Shown: positions 25,699-33,460 of the stretch, piece by piece | Position numbering within the stretch: position 1 is the stretch's first letter | Layout of the letters: every line of letters starts with the position of its first letter | NCBI GenBank assembly: GCA_900539775.1 | Contig: UQDL01000008.1 | Span: 3,910 to 67,909 of the forward strand | Origin: an uncultured Anaerotruncus sp. | Lineage (GTDB): Bacteria > Bacillota > Clostridia > Oscillospirales > Acutalibacteraceae | DNA length: 64,000 nucleotides | Direction of reading: 5' to 3' | Translations under genes and position numbers: made by a program | The notes under the pieces: model-generated | Seen by the model: only the letters and a program-made list of their open reading frames with translations | What the model was told of the DNA's origin: nothing | The model's database searches: none

Positions 25699-26852
25699 TG
25701 TTTTACAGAACAGAGGCAGCGATTGATCTTGACGCTGTTGACTACAATTTTGAAAACACAAGAAAAAAGGTGCCGCAAGGCGTAAAGCTGCTTTGCGTTA
25801 TAAAGGCGGATGCTTACGGCCACGGCGCGGTTGCGCTTGCACGCCACTTGGAAAACAAGTGCGATTTTTACGGAGTTGCCTGCATTGAGGAGGCAATTGA
25901 GCTTAAAAAAGCGGGAATCAAAACTCCCGTGCTTATTTTAGGCTGGGTTGCACCCGAAATGTTTGGCGAAATCGTTAAATATGATATTCGAGTGCCGATT
26001 TTTCATTATGATGATGCAAAGGCACTTTCAAACGAAGCGGTGCGCCAAGGCAAAACTGTTGCATTTCATTTTTGCATAGACACGGGCATGAGCCGAATAG
26101 GTTTTCAAGTAAACGAAAAAAGCGCCGATTTATGCGCCGAAATAGCAAAGCTTCCCGGAATTGAAGCAGAAGGGCTGTTTTCACACTTTGCAACGGCGGA
26201 CGAAGCAAGCCTTTCAAAGGCAAAAGCACAAAGAGAGCGCTTTAAAGACTTTGTTTCAATGCTTGAGGCAAGAGGAATCAACATACCGATTAAGCACATT
26301 AACAATTCTGCCGGAATAATGAACTTTGACGAATACTTTGATATGTGCCGCATGGGAATAATTCTTTACGGGCTTTATCCGTCTGCCGAAGTTAATAAAA
26401 GCCTTCTTTCAATTAAACCCTGCCTGCAATGGACAACGCATATTTCGCACCTTAAAACACTTGAGCCGGGCAGAGAAATATCATACGGCGGCACATATGT
26501 TACAACAAAAGAAACAAAGGTTGCGACTGTTCCCGTTGGCTATGCAGACGGATATCCACGCTGCCTTTCAAATAAAGGCAAGGTTATTGTTAACGGTAAA
26601 TTCGCCCCGATTATCGGAAGAGTTTGCATGGATCAATTTATGATTGACGTAACCGACATAGATGTTAAAATTAAAGACAAGGTAACGCTGATTGGCACAG
26701 ACGGTGGTTTAACTCTTTCCATGGAAGAGGTTTCAGAGGCGGCATATTCATTCAATTATGAACTGCCTTGCCGCATTGCAAGAAGAGTGCCGCGCACATA
26801 TTACAGCGGCGGCAAGCTTATATTTGCAACAAATTATATGTACGGGGAATAA
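25698..26852 (+). CDS. alr: Alanine racemase
   Basis: PLP enzyme interconverting L- and D-alanine for peptidoglycan and, here, for the D-amino-acid transaminase. 384 residues; the PLP Lys is in VIKADAYGHGAVAL (about residue 38), and the second catalytic Tyr is in SYGGTYVTTKETKVATVPVGYADGYPR. FHFCIDTGMSRIGF and GRVCMDQFMIDVT are also present. It overlaps pxpA and is followed 2 bases later by the YbaK-type gene, so it belongs to the same operon rather than to the ddl/murF genes elsewhere in the window. Confidence 0.95.
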   Translation: MFYRTEAAIDLDAVDYNFENTRKKVPQGVKLLCVIKADAYGHGAVALARHLENKCDFYGVACIEEAIELKKAGIKTPVLILGWVAPEMFGEIVKYDIRVPIFHYDDAKALSNEAVRQGKTVAFHFCIDTGMSRIGFQVNEKSADLCAEIAKLPGIEAEGLFSHFATADEASLSKAKAQRERFKDFVSMLEARGINIPIKHINNSAGIMNFDEYFDMCRMGIILYGLYPSAEVNKSLLSIKPCLQWTTHISHLKTLEPGREISYGGTYVTTKETKVATVPVGYADGYPRCLSNKGKVIVNGKFAPIIGRVCMDQFMIDVTDIDVKIKDKVTLIGTDGGLTLSMEEVSEAAYSFNYELPCRIARRVPRTYYSGGKLIFATNYMYGE

Positions 26853-26854
26853 AA

Positions 26855-27403
26855 ATGGAATTATTTAAGGGCAGACCCAAAGACGAAACAGGCAGACTTG
26901 AAAAGGAAATAAAAGTTTACGATTTTCTTGACGGGCTTGGAATCGAATACGAAAGAACTGATCATGAGCCGGCAGACACAATGGAGGCCTGCAACAGAAT
27001 AGATGATGTTTTGGGCACATTGATTTGCAAAAATCTTTTTCTTTGCAACAGACAAAAAACTGATTTTTACCTTTTGATGATGCCCGGCAACAAGCCTTTT
27101 AAAACAAAAGACATTACGGCTCCGCTTGGCTGCTCTCGCCTTTCGTTTGCATCACCCGAATATATGGAAAAGTTCCTTAATATTTCACCCGGTGCGGTTT
27201 CAATTATGGGGCTTATGAACGACAGCGAAAACCGTGTTCGCCTTGTGGTAGACAAGGCTGTTTTTGAAAACGACACGCTCGGCTGCCACCCCTGTGTTAA
27301 CACATCAAGCCTAAAATTTAAAACAAAAGATATTGTGGAAAAATATCTTCCTGCCGTTCACCACGAGCCGACTGTTATTGAACTGCCTTGGCATGAGGAA
27401 TAA
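26855..27403 (+). CDS. YbaK/ProXp-type aminoacyl-tRNA deacylase (PrdX-like)
   Basis: 182-residue YbaK/EbsC-fold protein: YDFLDGLGIEYERTDHEPADTME, ICKNLFLCNRQKTDFYLLMMPGNKPF and TSSLKFKTKDIVEKYLP. The arrangement matches the clostridial ProX/PrdX proteins, which hydrolyse Ala-tRNA(Pro). An alanine-directed editing enzyme right after alanine racemase is a sensible pairing. The ATG at 26855 follows a GGGGA site; the frame extends upstream into alr in another phase and is not used. Last gene before the terminator at 27420. Confidence 0.82.
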   Translation: MELFKGRPKDETGRLEKEIKVYDFLDGLGIEYERTDHEPADTMEACNRIDDVLGTLICKNLFLCNRQKTDFYLLMMPGNKPFKTKDITAPLGCSRLSFASPEYMEKFLNISPGAVSIMGLMNDSENRVRLVVDKAVFENDTLGCHPCVNTSSLKFKTKDIVEKYLPAVHHEPTVIELPWHEE

Positions 27404-27419
27404 CAAAAAATATTGTATT

Positions 27420-27470
27420 AAAGCATCACAGACAATAAAGCCGAATGACGACCGACTGTGATGCTTTTTA
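27420..27470 (+). terminator. Terminator of the D-amino-acid/5-oxoproline operon
   Basis: Perfect 12-base stem AAAGCATCACAG / CTGTGATGCTTT with a 24-base loop, followed by TTTTTA. Confidence 0.8.
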
Positions 27471-27636
27471 TTATTGCCCGAATTTAAAAGACTTCAGCGT
27501 ATTCACAATGAAGCTTCAATAAAAAGCTCCGTGCCAAAACACACTGATTGAAATATATTTCGATTTACCTATGCAACATACACAAATTTCATATTATATT
27601 TTTTACCTCGGCGGTTATTGCGTGCCGCCGCGGCGA

Positions 27637-27666
27637 TTGACAGCCTTAAATTCCGTATGATATACT
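27637..27666 (+). promoter_or_regulatory. Promoter of the first tandem membrane-protein gene
   Basis: TTGACA, 18-base spacer, TATACT. A GC-rich inverted repeat CGGCGG / CCGCCG (about 27610-27630) lies just upstream of the -35 box. Confidence 0.65.
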
Positions 27667-27696
27667 TTTTATATAAACAGTAAGGAGGTTGGCACC

Positions 27697-28674
27697 ATGG
27701 CCGACTACGAAAATAATAATCAAACAAACAAACCGACAGCCGAATCGGGCGCAGAAGACCAAAACATTCAAAATCAAAACAACTTTAACGAGCGCCAAAA
27801 TCAAGCGGCTTTCGGCGAGGGCTATGCCAATCCACAGCAAGCGGCGTATTATGCGAATCCGCAAGCGGGAACATATTTTAACCCACGGCAGGCACAGCCG
27901 AGTCCTCAGGGAGCACCCGACGGAAACGCTTATTACGCTCAGCCGGGCCAACAGAGCGCACCTGAAGGAAATGCTTATTCTGCGCAGCAGGCAGCTTATT
28001 ATCCGCCGGCCGGCGTTTACCCCGTTCAACCGATTGAGCAAAAGGCAAATGTGTGGTATGTGCTGCTTTCGTTTTTCGTGCCGATTGCAGGGCTTATCAT
28101 TTTCCTTGTAGAGCGTGAAAGCCGCCCGAAAACGGCAAAAGCAAGCGGCATATGTGCGCTTGTGAGCTACATCACCAGAATAATCGCCTATGTGCTTCTT
28201 TGCGTGGTAATGCTGTTCGCAACGGAAACCTTTTATAACTGCTTTGACGATTTTTTTGACGACACCGATTACTATTCTTACGAAATGGACTCAAATTTGG
28301 TGACGGACACAATTTCCGATTACAAATGCATTGTTAAAAGCGCCGAATACGCCAAGGATTACCAAGGCAACGACGCTGTTGTGATAGCCTACGAATTCAC
28401 GAACAATTCAGAATACCCCGCAAACTTTTTATCGGCATTATATGTGAAGGTTTATCAAAACAGTTCACCGATTTATGAAACCCTGCCGGCAGAGGGCGCA
28501 GCGGATATAACCTTCAACAAAACGCTTGCTCCCGGCGAAACCGCCGAAATCAAGGCTATTTACAAACTTGATAGCAAGGACCGCGATATCAATGTTGAAA
28601 TTCACAACAACGAAGATCAAGCGGACGGCGATTATATTGACGAATATCTCACAATGAGCGGCGCAATCAATTAA
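27697..28674 (+). CDS. Membrane-anchored protein with Q/P/Y-rich N-terminus and DUF5067-like C-terminal domain (paralogue A)
   Basis: 325 residues, function unknown. Residues 1-110 are low complexity, rich in Gln, Asn, Pro, Tyr and Ala. A QPIEQKANVWYV junction leads into two hydrophobic segments (about 118-140 and 150-178), the first followed by the basic RESRPKTAKASG loop. The C-terminal about 140 residues (SDYKCIVKSAEYAKDYQGNDAVVIAYEFTN...) resemble DUF5067-type beta-sandwich domains outside the membrane. Strong AAGGAGG site and its own promoter. A paralogue follows directly (28793-29767). Confidence 0.75.
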   Translation: MADYENNNQTNKPTAESGAEDQNIQNQNNFNERQNQAAFGEGYANPQQAAYYANPQAGTYFNPRQAQPSPQGAPDGNAYYAQPGQQSAPEGNAYSAQQAAYYPPAGVYPVQPIEQKANVWYVLLSFFVPIAGLIIFLVERESRPKTAKASGICALVSYITRIIAYVLLCVVMLFATETFYNCFDDFFDDTDYYSYEMDSNLVTDTISDYKCIVKSAEYAKDYQGNDAVVIAYEFTNNSEYPANFLSALYVKVYQNSSPIYETLPAEGAADITFNKTLAPGETAEIKAIYKLDSKDRDINVEIHNNEDQADGDYIDEYLTMSGAIN

Positions 28675-28731
28675 AGCAAAAAGAGAATTACGGTTCTTTT
28701 ACCATTTCCCAAATACAAAACATAACTTTTA

Positions 28732-28761
28732 TTGACATCATAACACAATATATGGTATTAT
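28732..28761 (+). promoter_or_regulatory. Promoter of the second tandem membrane-protein gene
   Basis: TTGACA, 18-base spacer, TATTAT; the same spacing as in the promoter of paralogue A, suggesting the promoter was duplicated with the gene. Confidence 0.65.
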
Positions 28762-28792
28762 GATTTTAACAACAGCAAAGGAGATTGGCATT

Positions 28793-29767
28793 ATGGCTGA
28801 TTACGAAAACAATTTAAACAACACCGAAACCACATCCGGCGGCGCACCGCAACCGAATACAAATGCGCAAGTTCAGCCTACAAGTGAGCCTAAGCCCGAT
28901 CAAATCAACGAGCCTGCACAGTGAGCGCAAAGCGCACCTTCCTACGCAGAGCCGCAGGGCCAAAGCTACACCACTCCCCCGCAGGAGGGCGCATATTATG
29001 CTCCGCAGGCAAACCAAGCACCGCAGGGCAATTATAATCAACCAGGCTACCAAGCTCCGCCTCAGCAGGCATATTATGCTCCGCAAAACGGCGCACAAAT
29101 GCCGCCTTACGGAATGCCTCAACAGCCGATTGAAGAGAAAGCAAGTGTTGGTTTGGCAATACTTTCATTCTTCATTCCGCTTGCAGGATTGATAATTTTC
29201 CTAACCAAAAAGAACGACAGACCAAAAACAGCCAAAGTGAGCGGAATTTGCGCACTTGTAAGCTTTATTTTAAATATTGTTATCGGCGTTATCGGCGGCG
29301 TTATAGGCGGCGTGGCCGCAACTAAGATTGCCGAAAATCCCGACCAGCTTGATTCCTACATTTCCGATGCAATCGGCGACAATTCAGATAATCTTGTTCA
29401 GGGCGACGAGCTTGGCAATTTCGTTTGCGATGTTACCGATGTTTCAAAAACAACAGATGCAAACGGCAAACCGGCAATAATTGTTACATATTCATTTAAA
29501 AACAATTCAAGCACGGCGATTGCTTTTGATAATGCACTTTACACAATTGCTCTTCAAAACGATGATACTCTTTCAAAAACTTTGCTTGGCACAAGCGATG
29601 ATTCGGCACTTACCGATGTTAGCTTAACGCAGCCCGGAGAAACTTCAAAAATCATGAGAGCATACACCTTGCAAGATGAAACAAGCAACATTACATTTGA
29701 AATCTACGACAACACCGATGAAAATAATATGTATTATCTTGAATACGAGTTTTCATTAACAAACTGA
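28793..29767 (+). pseudogene. Paralogue B of the Q/P/Y-rich membrane protein, interrupted by an in-frame TGA
   Basis: The ATG at 28793 has an AAGGAGATT site and opens with MADYENN, as in paralogue A. Codon 44 is TGA (28922-28924); the same frame then runs on to 29767 with the expected low-complexity region, QPIEEKASVGLAI, two membrane segments and a DUF5067-like domain. No other lesion is seen. A shorter product could start at the ATG at 29099 (222 residues) just before the first membrane segment, but no good ribosome site precedes it. It may be a recent nonsense mutant, a sequencing error, or a truncated working gene. Confidence 0.7.
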
Positions 29768-29835
29768 ATAAAGACCAAATTCGGCAACACGGATTTTGTT
29801 AAATCAAAATCATGCCTTTACCGAATTGAAAAAGA

Positions 29836-29870
29836 AGCCGCCGATGCAAAAGTATCGGCGGCTTTGGTTT
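29836..29870 (+). terminator. Terminator after paralogue B
   Basis: Perfect 10-base stem AGCCGCCGAT / ATCGGCGGCT with an 8-base loop, followed by TTGGTTTTG. Confidence 0.7.
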
Positions 29871-29885
29871 TGATAATATTCTAAA

Positions 29886-30839
29886 TCAGCAAGCTTCTTC
29901 CATTTCAATTTCACTGCTTGAATTTTCGCACCATTTATAAATGATTTGAGGATCTGCGAATATCTCATCAAGCTTATTCAAAAACGGAACACAATCGCCA
30001 AAATCAAGCGCACGGTGATCTGCTGCAATCGTTATCGGCATAATGGAACGAATTTCAATTTTTTTGCATCCGAATTCATCTGTAACAACAACAGGGCGTT
30101 CCTGAACGGCATTGATGGCAAACGCCGTTGTTTGCGGCGGAATAATCTCAAGCAGCATACACATTCCCTTTTGATTTCTGCACACCGATCCAAGGTTGGA
30201 AACAGTGGTTGTGCCCTGCTCTATATCATGCTTTGTGAGCCTGTCTTCAACGGGGATTGCATAATAGTCTTTTTTTGCTTGGCCCGACAAAGTGTGAACC
30301 TTATGCTTGCCCGGCATCTTAGAGCCGAAAAGGCGGCAAAGGGTTTGCTTAAGCTTTCCTTTTCTCAACCCGTTTACGGTGTTATCCATAGACACCTCAA
30401 ACATAACCTCATTCATATCGCTGTTGTTGGCACGCCTGATTGTGCCGTTAACCGCTGCTGCCATTTCCTGCAAAGTTTTATTTCCCATATCGTGCATATT
30501 AAGAGTCATCATCTCACCGGTAGAAAGCATTGTGGGCATTGAAATATCAATTTGATCATGATAATTTAAAGTGCCTCTAACAAGATTTCTGTTAAAATCA
30601 AGCGTTGTATTCATCTTCGGCGCAGCCTTCAAGCCCTCACATATAACCTTCATCATAACCGTGTTTATAGTTATCTTTTCACTTGAGCCTGCATTAAGTT
30701 TTTTACATTCCTTAAGAAAATCTGTTACATCTGCTTCATAGCTTGCAGACATATGCGGGATTTGCTCCCAGCTTTCAGAGGTCATATTTGAAACTATTTT
30801 TCTTGCTATGCCGAAATGTTCATTTTTGTAAATTGCCAT
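29886..30839 (-). CDS. Stand-alone 2-oxoacid dehydrogenase acyltransferase-type (E2 catalytic) domain protein
   Basis: 317 residues with the CAT-like fold of E2 catalytic domains. GTTTVSNLGS and ITIAADHRALDFGD (the HRxxD active-site pattern near the C-terminus) are diagnostic. There is no lipoyl domain, no E3-binding domain and no E1/E3 gene nearby, so it is not part of an ordinary dehydrogenase complex. The substrate is unknown; an acyl- or acetyltransferase acting on another carrier is possible. The ATG at 30839 has a GGGAG site; the frame extends to 30884 without one. Confidence 0.75.
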   Translation of the reverse strand: MAIYKNEHFGIARKIVSNMTSESWEQIPHMSASYEADVTDFLKECKKLNAGSSEKITINTVMMKVICEGLKAAPKMNTTLDFNRNLVRGTLNYHDQIDISMPTMLSTGEMMTLNMHDMGNKTLQEMAAAVNGTIRRANNSDMNEVMFEVSMDNTVNGLRKGKLKQTLCRLFGSKMPGKHKVHTLSGQAKKDYYAIPVEDRLTKHDIEQGTTTVSNLGSVCRNQKGMCMLLEIIPPQTTAFAINAVQERPVVVTDEFGCKKIEIRSIMPITIAADHRALDFGDCVPFLNKLDEIFADPQIIYKWCENSSSEIEMEEAC

Positions 30840-30940
30840 TACTGTGTACTCCCATAATATAATAGATAATTGATTTTGCGGCATTTCCTTTGCCGTGATT
30901 CAAGGATATCAAAACGCAGCAAAAATCACCACCAACTTTG

Positions 30941-30983
30941 GTTTACACAGGGCGCAACTTCTGTTTACACAGCGGTTTACATA
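30941..30983. repeat. Spaced direct repeats GTTTACACAG upstream of the acyltransferase gene
   Basis: GTTTACACAG occurs at 30941-30950 and 30963-30972 (22 bases apart, two helical turns), with a related GGTTTACATA at 30974-30983. They lie about 100-140 bases upstream of the acyltransferase start and may be operator sites. Confidence 0.4.
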
Positions 30984-31022
30984 CAAAAAAACCGCACGGT
31001 TATGCGATATTCCGTGCGGTTT
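30983..31022 (-). terminator. Terminator of the membrane-bound XRE gene
   Basis: Perfect 11-base stem AAACCGCACGG / CCGTGCGGTTT with a 12-base loop; on the minus strand it is followed by TTTTTTTG. Confidence 0.85.
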
Positions 31023-31041
31023 AGCTTTAATATTAAATTGA

Positions 31042-31701
31042 TTATTTGCGCTTATGGTTTTTATATGCATACCCTGATGCAATATAATAAATCGGAATTG
31101 TGGCAAAAAAAATCCACAAAGGATGCCACAAACCGGCATAAAATCCGCAAAGCAAATACACAATAATAACAACTGCGGGATAGCAAAAAATCAGCGGATT
31201 CTTTTTTCTGATTGCTATTGAGCCGGTGTAATAAAGAGGAATTGTGAGCAGGAAAATCCAAGAGGTTTTCCAAAGCGCGGAATCAAACGCGCCGAGCGCA
31301 AGTGTTACAAAAACGGCAATGCAAGGATATGCGGCAAACAGCCAGCTGTGCTTTTTATGCTTTTCCGAGCTTTTTATTTCGTGCTCATTTTCGGCAACTG
31401 CATCATTGAGCACATCAGTCTGCTGCGATTTTTGCGATTTTGAAATTTCTTCGCCCAAAGCAGCCTTTGAAATTTCTTCATCTTCGGCAGCCTGAGGAAC
31501 TTCGCAATTCAGAATATTATCTGCCGAAATTCCATAGAGCTTAGAAAGCTCAAGCACATTATCTGACGAAGGCACGGCATAGCCCTGCTCCCACTTTGAA
31601 ACGGATTGCCTTGAAACACCGAGACGCTCTGCAAGCTTTTCTTGGCTGAGGCCGTTTTTAACTCTTAATTCTTTTAAATAATTGCCTTGCTGAATAGACA
31701 T
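31042..31701 (-). CDS. XRE-family regulator with C-terminal membrane segments
   Basis: 219 residues. Residues 8-62 are a Cro/CI helix-turn-helix (LKELRVKNGLSQEKLAERLGVSRQSVSKWEQG split over the usual helices). A Glu/Lys/Ser-rich linker (about 70-125) joins it to four hydrophobic segments (about 127-212). Such one-component membrane-tethered regulators are common in Clostridia. Targets are unknown. It has its own promoter (31737-31765) and terminator, and a weak ribosome site (GCAGGT). Confidence 0.85.
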   Translation of the reverse strand: MSIQQGNYLKELRVKNGLSQEKLAERLGVSRQSVSKWEQGYAVPSSDNVLELSKLYGISADNILNCEVPQAAEDEEISKAALGEEISKSQKSQQTDVLNDAVAENEHEIKSSEKHKKHSWLFAAYPCIAVFVTLALGAFDSALWKTSWIFLLTIPLYYTGSIAIRKKNPLIFCYPAVVIIVYLLCGFYAGLWHPLWIFFATIPIYYIASGYAYKNHKRK

Positions 31702-31736
31702 ATGGTTTACCTGCGCAATAAAAAATTGATATAGTT

Positions 31737-31765
31737 ATTATAATTTATCACCGATTATTTTGCAA
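31737..31765 (-). promoter_or_regulatory. Promoter of the membrane-bound XRE gene
   Basis: On the minus strand TTGCAA, 17-base spacer, TATAAT. The -35 box lies inside the 3' end of the histidine kinase gene. Confidence 0.65.
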
Positions 31766-32756
31766 GCCTGATAATAATTTGCGTGCCTTCATTTTCTTTG
31801 CTTTTAACGGAAGCGCTGCCGCCGAGATATTCAGCCGTGTGCTTAACTATTGCAAGGCCGAGCCCGGTGCCGCCCGTTGCCTTTGAGCGGGATTTATCAA
31901 CCCTGAAAAAGCGTTCAAACACCCTGCCCAAATATTTCTCCGGTATGCCGATACCCGTGTCTGAAACTTTTAAGCAAACCTGATTATCCTCCTCGGAAAC
32001 ATCAACGGTTACTTTACCGCCGTCCACATTATACTTAATGGCATTTTCAACAAGATTATACACAAGCTCTTCTATAAGCGATTTTGTGCCCTTCACCTTG
32101 CAATCGGTGCCGTTAACAGTAATTTCCACATTTTTCTTTTGCGCTTTAAATTTAAGCACATCAACACAGTAATTAACAACCGGCATAAGATCAACATAAT
32201 CTATTATCGGCTTATAATCATATTCCTCAAGCTGCGAAAGCTGAATAATATCGTGTGTTAAATTTATAAGGCGCTGAGATTCCTTATAAATAATTCCGCC
32301 GATTTGAGGCACATCTTCCGGCTTAACCATATTGCCTTGCAGCATTTCTCCGTAACCGGATATGGAGGTGAGCGGAGTTTTTAATTCGTGCGACACATTT
32401 GCAGTAAAGCGTTTTTTCATATTGAGCAAGCGCTCTTTTTCATCAAGCTGCTCCTGCACCTTATCGGCAAACGGCTGCAATTCATCATATTTGCAGTTTT
32501 TACTGATTTCTTTAATATCCTCGCCCATTTTTTCAATTTCGCCCGCAAGCCTTTTTGAAACGGAATATGCAGCCGCAAGAGAAAAAAATGCAGCAAGCAC
32601 AAGCGACGGCAATGAACCGGCAAGAATATAAACAGTGAGCATGCTTATGCCGCTTCCCGAATAGGAAGACTGAGCAATGATAACAGAAATGATTACGGCA
32701 ACGCAAACCGCCGATGCCGAAGCCGCAAAAGCGCCTTTAAAAATTCTCCAATTCAT
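31755..32756 (-). CDS. phoR: PhoR-like sensor histidine kinase
   Basis: 333 residues: two membrane segments (about 8-28 and 40-64), a short HAMP-like/linker region, then the HisKA box TANVSHELKTPLTSISGYG with the phospho-accepting His at 123, and the ATPase domain with N box (ELVYNLVENAIKYN), DTGIGIP, FFRVDKSRSKATGGTGLGLAIV. There is almost no extracytoplasmic loop, so sensing is probably through a partner, as for Pho kinases that watch a transporter. It begins right after the regulator stop codon. The link to phosphate is inferred from the neighbouring Na/Pi cotransporter. Confidence 0.8.
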   Translation of the reverse strand: MNWRIFKGAFAASASAVCVAVIISVIIAQSSYSGSGISMLTVYILAGSLPSLVLAAFFSLAAAYSVSKRLAGEIEKMGEDIKEISKNCKYDELQPFADKVQEQLDEKERLLNMKKRFTANVSHELKTPLTSISGYGEMLQGNMVKPEDVPQIGGIIYKESQRLINLTHDIIQLSQLEEYDYKPIIDYVDLMPVVNYCVDVLKFKAQKKNVEITVNGTDCKVKGTKSLIEELVYNLVENAIKYNVDGGKVTVDVSEEDNQVCLKVSDTGIGIPEKYLGRVFERFFRVDKSRSKATGGTGLGLAIVKHTAEYLGGSASVKSKENEGTQIIIRLAK

Positions 32757-33431
32757 TTAATCACCAAGCTTATAACCGACATGGCGAATGGTTTCTATAA
32801 GGGCGCCGCTTTCGCCAAGCTTTTTACGAAGAGTAAGAATATGGCTGTCTACCGTGCGGGTTTCGCTTTCACTGTCATATCCCCAAATCTTGTTGAGGAG
32901 CTGCTCTCTTGTTACGGCGATGCCTTTATTTCGCAACAGATACTTTAATATTTCATATTCTTTAAAGGTTAATTCAATTTCTTTGCCGTTTGAATAAACC
33001 TTGTGTTTTTTATCATCAACCGTAATGGTTTTATAAGAATAATCACGGCGTTCATCGTTTTCGCTTACACGGCGCAGCACCGCCTTAACACGGGATATAA
33101 AAATCATAACGGAAAACGGCTTTGTTATGTAATCGTCTGCTCCGCAATCAAGCCCTTTAATTGCATCGATTTCGGAATCCTTGGCAGTTACCATAACAAC
33201 CGGAATTCGCTTGAATTCAGAGCTTGCACGCAGTTTTTTTGTTATTGAAATACCGTCCTCACCCGGCAGCATAACATCAATTATTATAAGATCCGGCTTT
33301 TTCTTGCCAAGCGCATTATAAAAGCTTTTAGGCTCCTCAAAGCCCTCAACCTCAAAACCGTTTCCCTGAAGGGCATATGTTTCAAGTTCTCTTACGCTGC
33401 TGTCATCCTCAAGAATATAAATTAACGGCAT
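32757..33431 (-). CDS. phoB: PhoB/PhoP-like response regulator
   Basis: 224 residues of OmpR/PhoB type. Receiver domain: YILEDDSS acidic pair, phospho-acceptor Asp52 in IIIDVMLPGEDG, VMVTAKDSE and ADDYITKPF. C-terminal winged helix (about 130-224) with LTFKEYEILKYLLRNKG and TRTVDSHILTLRKKLG. The ATG at 33431 has a GGAGG site; a longer frame to 33452 is less likely. It sits between the Na/Pi cotransporter and the kinase in one operon and would bind the 11-bp-period array at 35324-35373. Confidence 0.82.
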   Translation of the reverse strand: MPLIYILEDDSSVRELETYALQGNGFEVEGFEEPKSFYNALGKKKPDLIIIDVMLPGEDGISITKKLRASSEFKRIPVVMVTAKDSEIDAIKGLDCGADDYITKPFSVMIFISRVKAVLRRVSENDERRDYSYKTITVDDKKHKVYSNGKEIELTFKEYEILKYLLRNKGIAVTREQLLNKIWGYDSESETRTVDSHILTLRKKLGESGALIETIRHVGYKLGD

Positions 33432-33460
33432 ATTAAAACCTCCGTTCAGCACACAGCCTG

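Noticed and set aside
10585..28924. Two genes with in-frame TGA (10585-10587 and 28922-28924) as evidence of TGA recoding or selenocysteine.
   Set aside because: TGA ends several intact genes here (for example nrnA and infB), the first case sits at a deletion join, and no selenocysteine-type context or conserved Cys position exists at either site.
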